Source of the DNA: Sulfuricellaceae bacterium
GTDB taxonomy: Bacteria; Pseudomonadota; Gammaproteobacteria; Burkholderiales; Sulfuricellaceae
Length of the DNA: 64,000 nucleotides
Direction: 5' to 3'
NCBI GenBank assembly: GCA_030690895.1
Contig: JAUYFQ010000158.1
Span: 1-64,000, forward strand
Shown: positions 57,157-64,000 of the stretch, piece after piece
How positions within the stretch are numbered: the stretch's first letter is position 1
How the letters are laid out: every line of letters begins with the position of its first letter
The notes under the pieces: generated by a model
What the model was told of the DNA's origin: nothing
The model's input: the letters and a program-made list of their open reading frames with translations, nothing else
Database searches by the model: none
Translations under genes and position numbers: made by a program

Positions 57157-57363
57157 TCACTCTGGCGTGACGTGCTCGAACAGATCACCTACCTTGCAAT
57201 TGAATAACTGGCAGAGCTTATCTATCGCTTCAATCTCGACTCGCGCAGCATTTTCCTGATACAGCGCCGTGATGGTGCTCCTGTTAAGCCCCGTCTGTCG
57301 GGCTACGTCAGAAATTTTCATCTTGTGTTCCCCCATGATTCGGGAGAGGTGGCATCGGATCAT
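57157..57363 (-). CDS. XRE-family small regulator
   Basis: The 68-residue protein is a single Cro/CI-type HTH: MIRCHLSRIMGEHKMKISDV, then ARQTGLNRSTITALYQENAA and the closing IDKLCQLFNCKVGDLFEHV, as in short stand-alone regulators. GGAGG precedes the ATG. It is the first gene of the island, 33 nt before hsdM, and probably controls expression of the restriction operon. The AT-rich upstream region has two TTATTC repeats that could be operator parts. Confidence 0.85.
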   Translation of the reverse strand: MIRCHLSRIMGEHKMKISDVARQTGLNRSTITALYQENAARVEIEAIDKLCQLFNCKVGDLFEHVTPE

Positions 57364-57436
57364 TCTTCCTCCAACTATTGATCCTGAATAATACTATGTT
57401 ATGCAGAATAATAAAATAACTTATAAAAAAACTAAT

Positions 57437-58873
57437 TCAGTTAATACCCAGCGCTTTTTCAACCCCTGCGCCATAGGCTGGATCAGCCTTGCTGCAGTTG
57501 CCAATATGGCGACGCTTGACCTCTTCCGATGCATCGCCCATGGCGCGACCGGTATTCTCGAACAACACCTGCTGCTGCGCGGGCGTCATCAGACGGAACA
57601 GGGCGCCGGGCTGGGAGTAATAATCCGTATCCTCGCGGTGGTTCCAGTGATCTGCCGCCCCCTCCAGAGACAGCGGCGGCTCGCGAAATTCCGGCTGCTC
57701 CTGCCACTCTCCACTGCTGTTCGGCTCATATCCCAGGGTGCTGCCATGATTGCCATCCACCCGCATCGCGCCGTCGCGGTGCGAGCTATGGAAAGGACAA
57801 CGCGCGGCATTGACCGGAATCTGGTGGTTATTGACGCCCAGGCGGTAACGCTGCGCGTCCCCATAGGAAAACAGGCGTCCCTGCAGCATCTTGTCTGGCG
57901 AAAAGCTGATGCCGGGCACGACATTAGCTGGATTGAATGCAGCCTGTTCGACGTCTGCGTGATAATTGGCCGGATTGCGGTTGAGTTCCAACACGCCGAC
58001 TTCGATCAGCGGGTAATCCTTGTGCGGCCAGACCTTGGTGAGGTCGAAGGGGTGGTAGGGCACTTTCGATGCTTCCGCTTCCGGCATGATCTGGATGGCG
58101 AACTGCCATTTCGGAAAATCGCCGCGCTCGATGGCGTTGTACAGGTCACGCTGGTGGCTTTCCCTATCCTTGCCGACGATGGCCTCGGCTTCTGCATCGC
58201 TGAGGTTCTTGATGCCCTGCATCGACTTCATGTGGAACTTGACCCAGTAACGCTCATTCTTTGCGTTGATGAAGCTGAAGGTATGACTGCCGAAACCGTG
58301 CATATGGCGGTAAGTGGCGGGGATGCCTCGTTCTGACATCACCACGGTAATCTGGTGCAACGCCTCGGGCAGCAGCGTCCAGAAATCCCAGTTGTTTTGC
58401 GCGCTGCGCAGGTTGGTGCGGGGGTCGCGCTTGACGGCGTGATTGAGGTCGGGAAACTTGAGCGGATCACGCAGAAAGAATACCGGCGTGTTGTTGCCGA
58501 CCAGATCCCAATTGCCTTCCTCGGTATAGAACTTGACGGCAAAGCCGCGAATATCGCGTTCGGCATCCGCCGCGCCACGTTCTCCGGCCACAGTGGAAAA
58601 ACGCACGAAAAGATCGGTCTTCTTGCCGACCTGGGAAAAGATTTTGGCGCGCGTATACCGAGTGATGTCATGCGTCACGGTAAAAGTGCCGAAAGCACCG
58701 CTCCCCTTGGCGTGCATGCGCCGCTCGGGAATCACTTCACGGTCGAAGTGGGCCAGCTTTTCCAGAAACCAGACATCCTGCAACAGCATCGGGCCACGCG
58801 GCCCCGCTGTCATGGCATTCTGATTATCGACAACCGGGCAACCGGCGTTGGTGGTAAGTTTCTTGTCGCTCAT
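57437..58873 (-). CDS. katA: haem catalase
   Basis: Catalase splits H2O2 to water and oxygen. The 478-residue small-subunit enzyme has the distal histidine in [13 protein letters not shown], the asparagine region VGNNTPVFF, and the proximal tyrosine in [14 protein letters not shown]. There is no signal peptide, so it acts in the cytoplasm. AAGGAG precedes the ATG. It lies downstream of ahpF, separated by a REP hairpin, and next to the right edge of the restriction island. Confidence 0.96.
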   Translation of the reverse strand: MSDKKLTTNAGCPVVDNQNAMTAGPRGPMLLQDVWFLEKLAHFDREVIPERRMHAKGSGAFGTFTVTHDITRYTRAKIFSQVGKKTDLFVRFSTVAGERGAADAERDIRGFAVKFYTEEGNWDLVGNNTPVFFLRDPLKFPDLNHAVKRDPRTNLRSAQNNWDFWTLLPEALHQITVVMSERGIPATYRHMHGFGSHTFSFINAKNERYWVKFHMKSMQGIKNLSDAEAEAIVGKDRESHQRDLYNAIERGDFPKWQFAIQIMPEAEASKVPYHPFDLTKVWPHKDYPLIEVGVLELNRNPANYHADVEQAAFNPANVVPGISFSPDKMLQGRLFSYGDAQRYRLGVNNHQIPVNAARCPFHSSHRDGAMRVDGNHGSTLGYEPNSSGEWQEQPEFREPPLSLEGAADHWNHREDTDYYSQPGALFRLMTPAQQQVLFENTGRAMGDASEEVKRRHIGNCSKADPAYGAGVEKALGIN

Positions 58874-58931
58874 GATCCTGCTCCTTCATCAAAGTTGGAC
58901 AGCTTGAACCCAGATTGTCCATTAGCCCCAA

Positions 58932-58993
58932 ATCCGTTCGCCCTGAGCCTGTCGAAGGGTTGTTCATGGTTCGACAAGCTCACCACGAACGGG
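58932..58993. repeat. GAGCCTGTCGAAGG REP hairpin
   Basis: CCGTTCGCCCTGAGCCTGTC and the inverse GGTTCGACAAGCTCACCACG form a REP-type hairpin in the gap between ahpF and katA. The same family occurs inside the element at 35044-35208. It may attenuate read-through from ahpF. Confidence 0.75.
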
Positions 58994-59052
58994 CTTTTGC
59001 GCCGCACGATTTCACCTAATGGATAATCTCGGTTGAACACTACTCGCACCGC

Positions 59053-60630
59053 TTATTTTGGCGCCGAGCTACGAATCAAATGGTCGAAGGCAGAGAGGCT
59101 GGCCTTGGCGCCCTCGCCCATGGCGATCACGATCTGCTTGTATGGCACGGTGGTCACGTCACCGGCGGCGAAAATACCGGGCACGGAGGTCTGGCAGCGG
59201 GCATCAATCTCGATTTCACCAAAGCGGCTCAACGCCAGCGTTCCTTTCAGCCAGTCAGTGTTGGGCAATAGACCGATCTGTACAAAAATGCCTTCCAGTT
59301 CAATGCGCTGGATTGCGCTGCTACTGCGGTCAGTCGTACCGCTACTGCGGTCAGTATAGACCAGGCCATCGACCTTGTTACCATCGCCGGTGACTTCGGT
59401 GGTCATGGCGTTGCGGATGATGCTCACGTTGGGCAGGCTGTTGAGCTTGTTCTGCAAAACGGCATCAGCGCGCAAGGTGTCGCTGAACTCAAGTAGGGTG
59501 ACGTGGGAAACGATATTCGCCAGATCAATGGCCGCTTCGACACCGGAATTGCCGCCACCAATGACCGCCACGCGCTTGCCCCGGAACAGGGGGCCATCGC
59601 AATGCGGGCAGTAAGCCACGCCCTTGCCACGGTATTCCTTTTCGCCCGGCACGTTCATTTCGCGCCAGCGCGCGCCGGTGGCCAGGATCACACTCTTCGC
59701 CTTGAGCACCGCTCCATTGGCGAGGCGCACCTGATGGTGCTCTGCACCCGGAATCAGCGCTTCGGCGCGTTGCAGATTCAGAATATCCACGTCGTATTCA
59801 CGCACGTGCTGCTCCAGCGCCATGGCCAGTTTTGGGCCTTCGGTATGCTGCACCGAGATGAAATTCTCGATCGCCAACGTATCCAGCACTTGGCCGCCAA
59901 AGCGCTCTGCCACTACACCCGTGCGGATGCCCTTGCGTGCGGCGTAGATCGCCGCTGCTGCTCCCGCTGGCCCACCACCCACCACCAGCATATCAAAGGG
60001 TTCCATGGCATTCAGCTTCTCGGCATCGCGTGTGGACGAACCGGTATCCAGCTTGGCGACGATCTCTTCGATCGTCATGCGTCCCTGTCCAAAAGGCTCG
60101 CCATTGAGCAAGACAGTCGGCACAGCCATGATCTGGCGTGCACTGACTTCATCCTGGAACAGGGCGCCGTCTATCATCACGCTTTCAACGCCGGGGTTGA
60201 GCACGGCCATGAGATTGAGCGCCTGCACGACATCCGGGCAATTGTGGCAGGACAGTGAAATGTAGGTCTCGAAGCGGAAAATTCCCGGAATAGCCTTGAT
60301 CTGCTCGATCAGCTCGGCTTCGACTTTGGGCGGGTGGCCGCCACTTTGCAGCAGCGCCAGCACCAGCGAGGTGAATTCGTGCCCCATGGGGATACCGGCA
60401 AAACGAATGCGCGCAGCATCCCCTGCGCGGCCAACCGTGAAGGAGGGCTTGCGAGCGTCGCTGCCATCTTCACGCACGCTGACCAGGGGCGAAAGCGCGG
60501 CGATATCGGAGAGCAGGGCGCGCATCTGGCCAGCAGCCTCGCTCGCATCCAGCGAAGCCACCAGTTCGATCGGCTGCTGCAATTTTCCGAGGTAGGCGGC
60601 GAGTTGGGTCTGGATAGCCTGGTCAAGCAT
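59053..60630 (-). CDS. ahpF: alkyl hydroperoxide reductase subunit F
   Basis: AhpF passes electrons from NADH to AhpC. The 525-residue protein has the N-terminal double thioredoxin-like domain with CHNC, FAD-binding [10 protein letters not shown], the redox pair CPHC and NADH-binding [10 protein letters not shown], ending [17 protein letters not shown]. Near residue 435 it carries [13 protein letters not shown], an internal duplication from two tandem GCTACTGCGGTCAGT units (59328-59362). It follows ahpC, with a MITE-like element between them. A diverged 3' remnant lies at 44488. Confidence 0.95.
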   Translation of the reverse strand: MLDQAIQTQLAAYLGKLQQPIELVASLDASEAAGQMRALLSDIAALSPLVSVREDGSDARKPSFTVGRAGDAARIRFAGIPMGHEFTSLVLALLQSGGHPPKVEAELIEQIKAIPGIFRFETYISLSCHNCPDVVQALNLMAVLNPGVESVMIDGALFQDEVSARQIMAVPTVLLNGEPFGQGRMTIEEIVAKLDTGSSTRDAEKLNAMEPFDMLVVGGGPAGAAAAIYAARKGIRTGVVAERFGGQVLDTLAIENFISVQHTEGPKLAMALEQHVREYDVDILNLQRAEALIPGAEHHQVRLANGAVLKAKSVILATGARWREMNVPGEKEYRGKGVAYCPHCDGPLFRGKRVAVIGGGNSGVEAAIDLANIVSHVTLLEFSDTLRADAVLQNKLNSLPNVSIIRNAMTTEVTGDGNKVDGLVYTDRSSGTTDRSSSAIQRIELEGIFVQIGLLPNTDWLKGTLALSRFGEIEIDARCQTSVPGIFAAGDVTTVPYKQIVIAMGEGAKASLSAFDHLIRSSAPK

Positions 60631-60666
60631 GGTGTTTTCCTTCGTTTCAGTGATTCTTAAAAAGCA

Positions 60667-60808
60667 GGTTAACCACGGAGTACACGGGGGGCACGGGGAA
60701 ATTCAATGGGCTATGAAAGTACGGCTTATCACCCAATGGGGATTGCCCAAAAAACACTTCTAAGCCTTCGCCTTCCCCCGTGCCCCCCGTGTACCCCGTG
60801 GTTCAACC
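60667..60808. mobile_element. MITE-like element, copy 2 (142 bp)
   Basis: GGTTAACCACGGAGTACACG at the left and its near-inverse CCCCGTGTACCCCGTGGTTC at the right bound the element. Its reverse complement matches 33837-33983 along the whole length, including CCATTGGGTGATA and CCGTACTTT. It separates ahpC from ahpF and may reduce read-through. Confidence 0.75.
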
Positions 60809-60856
60809 AGGGTTTTTAGCAACTGTTCCGAAACTTGTCCGGGGACGAGGTATGGA

Positions 60857-61426
60857 TCAGATCTTGCCGACCAGATCCAGCGATGGCGCCAGGGTGGCCG
60901 CGCCTTCTTTCCACTTGGCCGGGCAAACTTCACCTGGGTGGGTGGCCACATACTGTGCAGCCTTGATCTTGCGGATCAATTCAGAGGCATCGCGACCCAC
61001 GCCACCGGCATTGATTTCGATGATCTGGATCTTGCCTGCAGGGTCTATCACGAAGGTGCCGCGCTCTGCCAGACCCGCTTCCTCGATCATCACACCGAAG
61101 TTACGGCTGATCTTGCCTGTTGGGTCGCCGATCATCGGGTACTGGATTTTGCCGATGGTGTCAGAAGTGTCGTGCCAGGCCTTGTGGGTGAAGTGGGTAT
61201 CGGTCGAAACCGCGAAAATCTCTACACCCATCTTCTGAAACTCGGCGTAGTTGTCGGCCAGATCACCCAGCTCGGTCGGGCAGACGAAAGTGAAATCGGC
61301 GGGGTAGAAGAACGCCACCGACCACTTGCCCTTGAGCGTGGCTTCAGTGACATCGACAAACTTGCCGTTATGAAACGCGGTGGCCTTGAAAGGCTGGACT
61401 TCAGTGTTGATCATGGTTGCATTCAT
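60857..61426 (-). CDS. ahpC: alkyl hydroperoxide reductase subunit C (peroxiredoxin)
   Basis: AhpC reduces H2O2, organic peroxides and peroxynitrite. The 189-residue 2-Cys peroxiredoxin has the peroxidatic cysteine in [20 protein letters not shown] and the resolving cysteine in [10 protein letters not shown], with the [12 protein letters not shown] segment. ATG 61426 follows AAGGAG at 8-nt spacing; the frame is open upstream to 61471 without a ribosome site. An OxyR-like site lies about 75-110 bp upstream. Confidence 0.97.
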   Translation of the reverse strand: MNATMINTEVQPFKATAFHNGKFVDVTEATLKGKWSVAFFYPADFTFVCPTELGDLADNYAEFQKMGVEIFAVSTDTHFTHKAWHDTSDTIGKIQYPMIGDPTGKISRNFGVMIEEAGLAERGTFVIDPAGKIQIIEINAGGVGRDASELIRKIKAAQYVATHPGEVCPAKWKEGAATLAPSLDLVGKI

Positions 61427-61500
61427 TGCGAATTCTCCTTTTGCGGGTTTGGAAATTTTGCTACGAGACAAATCGTAATGCAGACAGATTTATAAATCTA

Positions 61501-61537
61501 ATTGATTGTTACGATTGATGCGATAGCTAAAACCTAT
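61501..61537 (-). promoter_or_regulatory. OxyR-like binding site upstream of ahpC
   Basis: ATAGCTAAAACCTAT (61523-61537) matches the OxyR half-site ATAGnTnnnAnCTAT at every fixed position. Seven bp away, the 15-mer at 61501-61515 (ATTGATTGTTACGAT) matches 7 of 10 fixed positions, giving the tandem layout of an OxyR tetramer site. The oxyR gene is not in the window. The remaining gap to 61666 shows no gene. Confidence 0.65.
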
Positions 61538-61666
61538 AAATTCGCGGGAACCGCCTTAAGGCAATTTAGTTTAGAAGCCCCCAAGGCCTGGACAGGGGTA
61601 ACAGGGATATTCAGCTGGTGTTTGCGCTCTATCTGAATACAAGTGAATCGACCATGCAGACCCTTA

Positions 61667-63535
61667 TCAATTTGGCGCACACATGACTACGCCCTCATTG
61701 CTCCAGCCGCGAGTTATGACCTCCTGTATGGCAGTCGGATTGCTGGTGATGCGGTGGTTGCTATCGACGCCTCTGGCAAATCCGTTGTTATAGGCGCGGT
61801 AAACCGGCACCGTCCCGCCAGGGCAGGCGCCGTTGGTCGCTGGGGTCGAGGCGAAATCCAGACTTTCGAAATTCCAGCGTTTCTGCGTGGTCGGCGTGCC
61901 AGCCTGCAACTGCTTAAGGAAGTCGCACTCGCCGGGATCGGCTGTATAAAAATGCGAGTTGGGCCCAGGCGACTGGCTGCCGTAGAAACGGCAGACGAAA
62001 GTGTTGCCGCCCGATCTGAAGCTGTTGCCCGTGCGGCTCCAGCCCGGCCCCGCGCTGCCGCCATCAATCTGCGCCGCCTCGATTGAGTCGGCGGTGATGA
62101 AGTAGTGGTCGAGGTTGGTGTTATAGAACTCGACTACAGGGACGCTGTCCAGATACTCACCGTTGTAGCGCTCGACCAAGCCGCCGGTGTTCAGGTCGGA
62201 CAATGTCGTTTCGCTAATCAAGAGCCAGTGATACTCGACATCGCGCAAAAATCCCGTCAAGGGACTCGCTCCGAACGCGCTGCGCGCAATGCCATTGACG
62301 CCAAACGCAGTGTCCGCCTGGCCGTCTTGCGTTACCTTGAGCAGTGCGGTGCGATACTGCTGCGGGCTATCGAAGGGCGGTGAAGGGTATTCGTAGCCAG
62401 CGGCAACAATGCCGCCATCCCGGGCAAACGTAAAATCAACAAACCAGTAAGAGTCCGCTACTGGGAAAAACCAGGCGCCACCGTGGCCATAAGCCGCATC
62501 AAGCACGCCGTTCGCGGCGTAGCGCGCGGCGATGACTCCCGATTCGTAGTTGTACTGCGTAGGCGAGTCTGTTACACGGATGCCCCGCCCCACCGCAAGG
62601 AACTTTCCATCGGGCAATGCTGTTAGCGAGGCGAGCGAAACATTGATCCCGAAATTCGTACGCAGCGAGCCCTGATTGAAGTCAAGGTCATGGCTGCCAT
62701 TCGAAAGCAGCCGTTCAATGCAAACCCCCGGATTCACCGCCGAGTCGGCATAAAACACTCCATCGTCGCCCCCGACGACGATGCCGCCATCCGGCTGGGC
62801 CAGCACAGAATAGCCGAATGCTTCACAGCGTGACGATACGGTCTGGCCGCCATTGAAACCGGCATCGCGCGCGCCATCGGTATTAAAACGTGCAAGCCTC
62901 CAGTTAAAGATGTGGGCACGGGCAACACTGGTCGAGCCGAGCAGCAGCAGCTTGCCATCAGGTTGTACAGCAACTGCATAGCCCCCATAAAAGTCGGTTG
63001 CTTCGACAAAACCCTTGCCGCCAAACGTGGTGTCCAGTGACCCGTCGGTCCGCAACCGGACGATTGCACTGACCAGCGCTACGGTTTGTCCGGCGTTGTT
63101 GATGCAGCCTGCGAATGGGGATGAAGAGAGCGTGCAGGGCTCCTGCGCCGAGACCGCAAGCACGATCTTGCCATCGGCCTGTAGCGTAATCATGTTGATA
63201 GCATCGTTGCCGCGCACCGAAAAGCGCGACTCGCCGTTCGCGCCGAAGCTGGCATCCGGCATGCCATCGACGTTGAAGCGAAACGCGAACAACTCGGCGC
63301 CGGGCAGGCCTCCGATTTGCATGGCACGCGAGCCAGTGACGATCAGCTTGCCGTCGGACTGTAGAACGGAGCGTCCAATCAGCGCCTGCTGTTGTCCGGT
63401 GCTGAATGTGACGCGCCCATGCACCCCGAAGCTCGGGTCGAGATCAAAAGACGCTGCACTGACCGCCCCCGTAACAAGGCACAATACGCTTGTCCACGCC
63501 GTGGTTATACTGGCCAGCCATTTCAGTCTACGCAT
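61667..63535 (-). CDS. secreted delta-60 repeat protein with DUF5648-like C-terminus
   Basis: The 622-residue protein has a signal peptide (about 1-28, ending AVSA). It then has at least six delta-60-type repeats of the form D-x-x-F-G-x-x-G, such as DPSFGVHGRV, DASFGANGES, DTTFGGKGFV and DTAFGVNGIA, each paired with a QxDGK strand. They would build a beta-propeller-like or solenoid fold. The C-terminus (about 465-622: VVEFYNTNLDHYFITADSIE, HFYTADPGECDFLKQ, GWSNEGVVMCAPN) matches the DUF5648 pattern seen on secreted proteins. Function unknown; surface or extracellular binding is likely. Confidence 0.85.
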   Translation of the reverse strand: MRRLKWLASITTAWTSVLCLVTGAVSAASFDLDPSFGVHGRVTFSTGQQQALIGRSVLQSDGKLIVTGSRAMQIGGLPGAELFAFRFNVDGMPDASFGANGESRFSVRGNDAINMITLQADGKIVLAVSAQEPCTLSSSPFAGCINNAGQTVALVSAIVRLRTDGSLDTTFGGKGFVEATDFYGGYAVAVQPDGKLLLLGSTSVARAHIFNWRLARFNTDGARDAGFNGGQTVSSRCEAFGYSVLAQPDGGIVVGGDDGVFYADSAVNPGVCIERLLSNGSHDLDFNQGSLRTNFGINVSLASLTALPDGKFLAVGRGIRVTDSPTQYNYESGVIAARYAANGVLDAAYGHGGAWFFPVADSYWFVDFTFARDGGIVAAGYEYPSPPFDSPQQYRTALLKVTQDGQADTAFGVNGIARSAFGASPLTGFLRDVEYHWLLISETTLSDLNTGGLVERYNGEYLDSVPVVEFYNTNLDHYFITADSIEAAQIDGGSAGPGWSRTGNSFRSGGNTFVCRFYGSQSPGPNSHFYTADPGECDFLKQLQAGTPTTQKRWNFESLDFASTPATNGACPGGTVPVYRAYNNGFARGVDSNHRITSNPTAIQEVITRGWSNEGVVMCAPN

Positions 63536-63773
63536 CGTGTATATTCATATATGATTACCCGGTCGGCCTCCAGCCAATGTCGGAATGACGTAAGTGTAAA
63601 GCAAGGCGCCTTAGCTTCTGGCAACCCTGTTTTGAGTTGCCAGTACCGGCACGCATAACCTTCCACGTTTCAGCGTGTCCGCTGATTCCCAATACAATCC
63701 GAGCATCCTGCCCCAGCCTGCTGCCAGCGGTACGAGATCGGCTTTGTCACTGAAACGCTCCGCTCTTACCCTA
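63536..63773. other. spacer between two paralogous secreted-protein genes
   Basis: No gene or strong repeat is seen. It should hold the promoter of the upstream-facing gene at 61667-63535 and the 3' region of the partial gene that follows. Confidence 0.4.
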
Positions 63774-64000
63774 TCAATTCGGCGCACACATGACCACGCC
63801 CTCGTTGCTCCAGCCGCGAGTTACGACCTCCTGTATGGCAGTCGAATTACTGGTGATGCGGTGGTTGCTGTCGACGCCTCGGGCGTAACCGTTATTATAG
63901 GCGCGGTAAACTGGCACCGTCCCGCCGAGGCAGGCGCCGTTGGTCGCTGGGGTCGAGGCGAAATCCAGGCTTTCGAAATTCCATCGCTTCTGCGTGGCTG
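63774..64000 (-). CDS. partial secreted protein, DUF5648-like C-terminus
   Basis: Only the last 74 residues are in the window; the gene continues beyond position 64000. They run QKRWNFESLDFASTPATNGA to GWSNEGVVMCAPN and differ from the C-terminus of the preceding protein at about four positions. The stop codon context is also alike. This is a tandem paralogue, or at least a copy of the C-terminal module, and probably a recent duplication. Confidence 0.85.
   Translation of the reverse strand, partial: ATQKRWNFESLDFASTPATNGACLGGTVPVYRAYNNGYARGVDSNHRITSNSTAIQEVVTRGWSNEGVVMCAPN

Overview
The window looks like a chromosomal segment of a betaproteobacterium, probably a sulfur-oxidising member of the Nitrosomonadales (Sulfuricella/Sideroxydans-like). 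This rests on the conserved block tig-clpP-clpX-lon-hupB-tRNA-ppiD, the order rpsF-priB-rpsR-rplI-dnaB-alr-radA, and a sigma-54-type sulfide:quinone oxidoreductase locus. No database search was possible. All family calls come from reading motifs and protein sequences.

Layout. 1-2.3 kb is accessory DNA: an integron attC-like site, three copies of a REP-like repeat, a MerR/HMA-fold gene pair with its operator, and a broken IS91-type accessory recombinase. 2.3-2.9 kb is a RelE/ParE-type toxin-antitoxin pair. 3.1-21.9 kb is housekeeping: mfd, a DUF1015 gene, ppiD, tRNA-Asp and tRNA-Val, hupB, lon, clpX, clpP, tig, the rpsF operon, dnaB, alr and radA. 21.9-27.4 kb is a Ser/Thr phospho-signalling cluster: two PP2C-FHA pairs either side of a convergent lipoprotein/kinase pair. 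27.4-33.6 kb holds an SDR with altered catalytic residues, a large hybrid histidine kinase with a response regulator, and an ammonium transporter. 34-39 kb has pyrD, ald, a BrnT/BrnA pair and rmuC, separated by repeat elements. 39-43.9 kb is a sulfide-oxidation locus: a PhnD-like binding protein, then rhodanese, a small secreted protein and sqr. A divergent sigma-54 activator adjoins it, with a good -24/-12 promoter and palindromic candidate activator sites between them.

43.9-61.5 kb is an oxidative-stress block (dps ... katA, ahpF, ahpC) split by a defence island of about 13 kb (44.6-57.4 kb). All island genes lie on the minus strand and many overlap by a few bases: XRE regulator, hsdM, two DUF1016 (YhcG) genes, hsdS, a NERD-like nuclease/SF1 helicase, DUF2290, a small hsdR/hsdS chimera, DUF3800, an unassigned gene and hsdR. 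The helicase-DUF2290-DUF3800 genes therefore sit inside a type I restriction-modification operon. The chimeric ORF between them looks like a recombination scar made of the hsdR start and the hsdS end. A degraded ahpF 3' end lies at the island's left edge in the same orientation as the intact ahpF on the right. 61.6-64 kb has two adjacent secreted proteins sharing a DUF5648-like C-terminus, the second cut by the window end.

The window is rich in small mobile repeats: at least six unrelated palindromic families, including a two-copy element of about 145 bp with long terminal inverted repeats and one hairpin repeat apparently inserted in frame inside hsdM.
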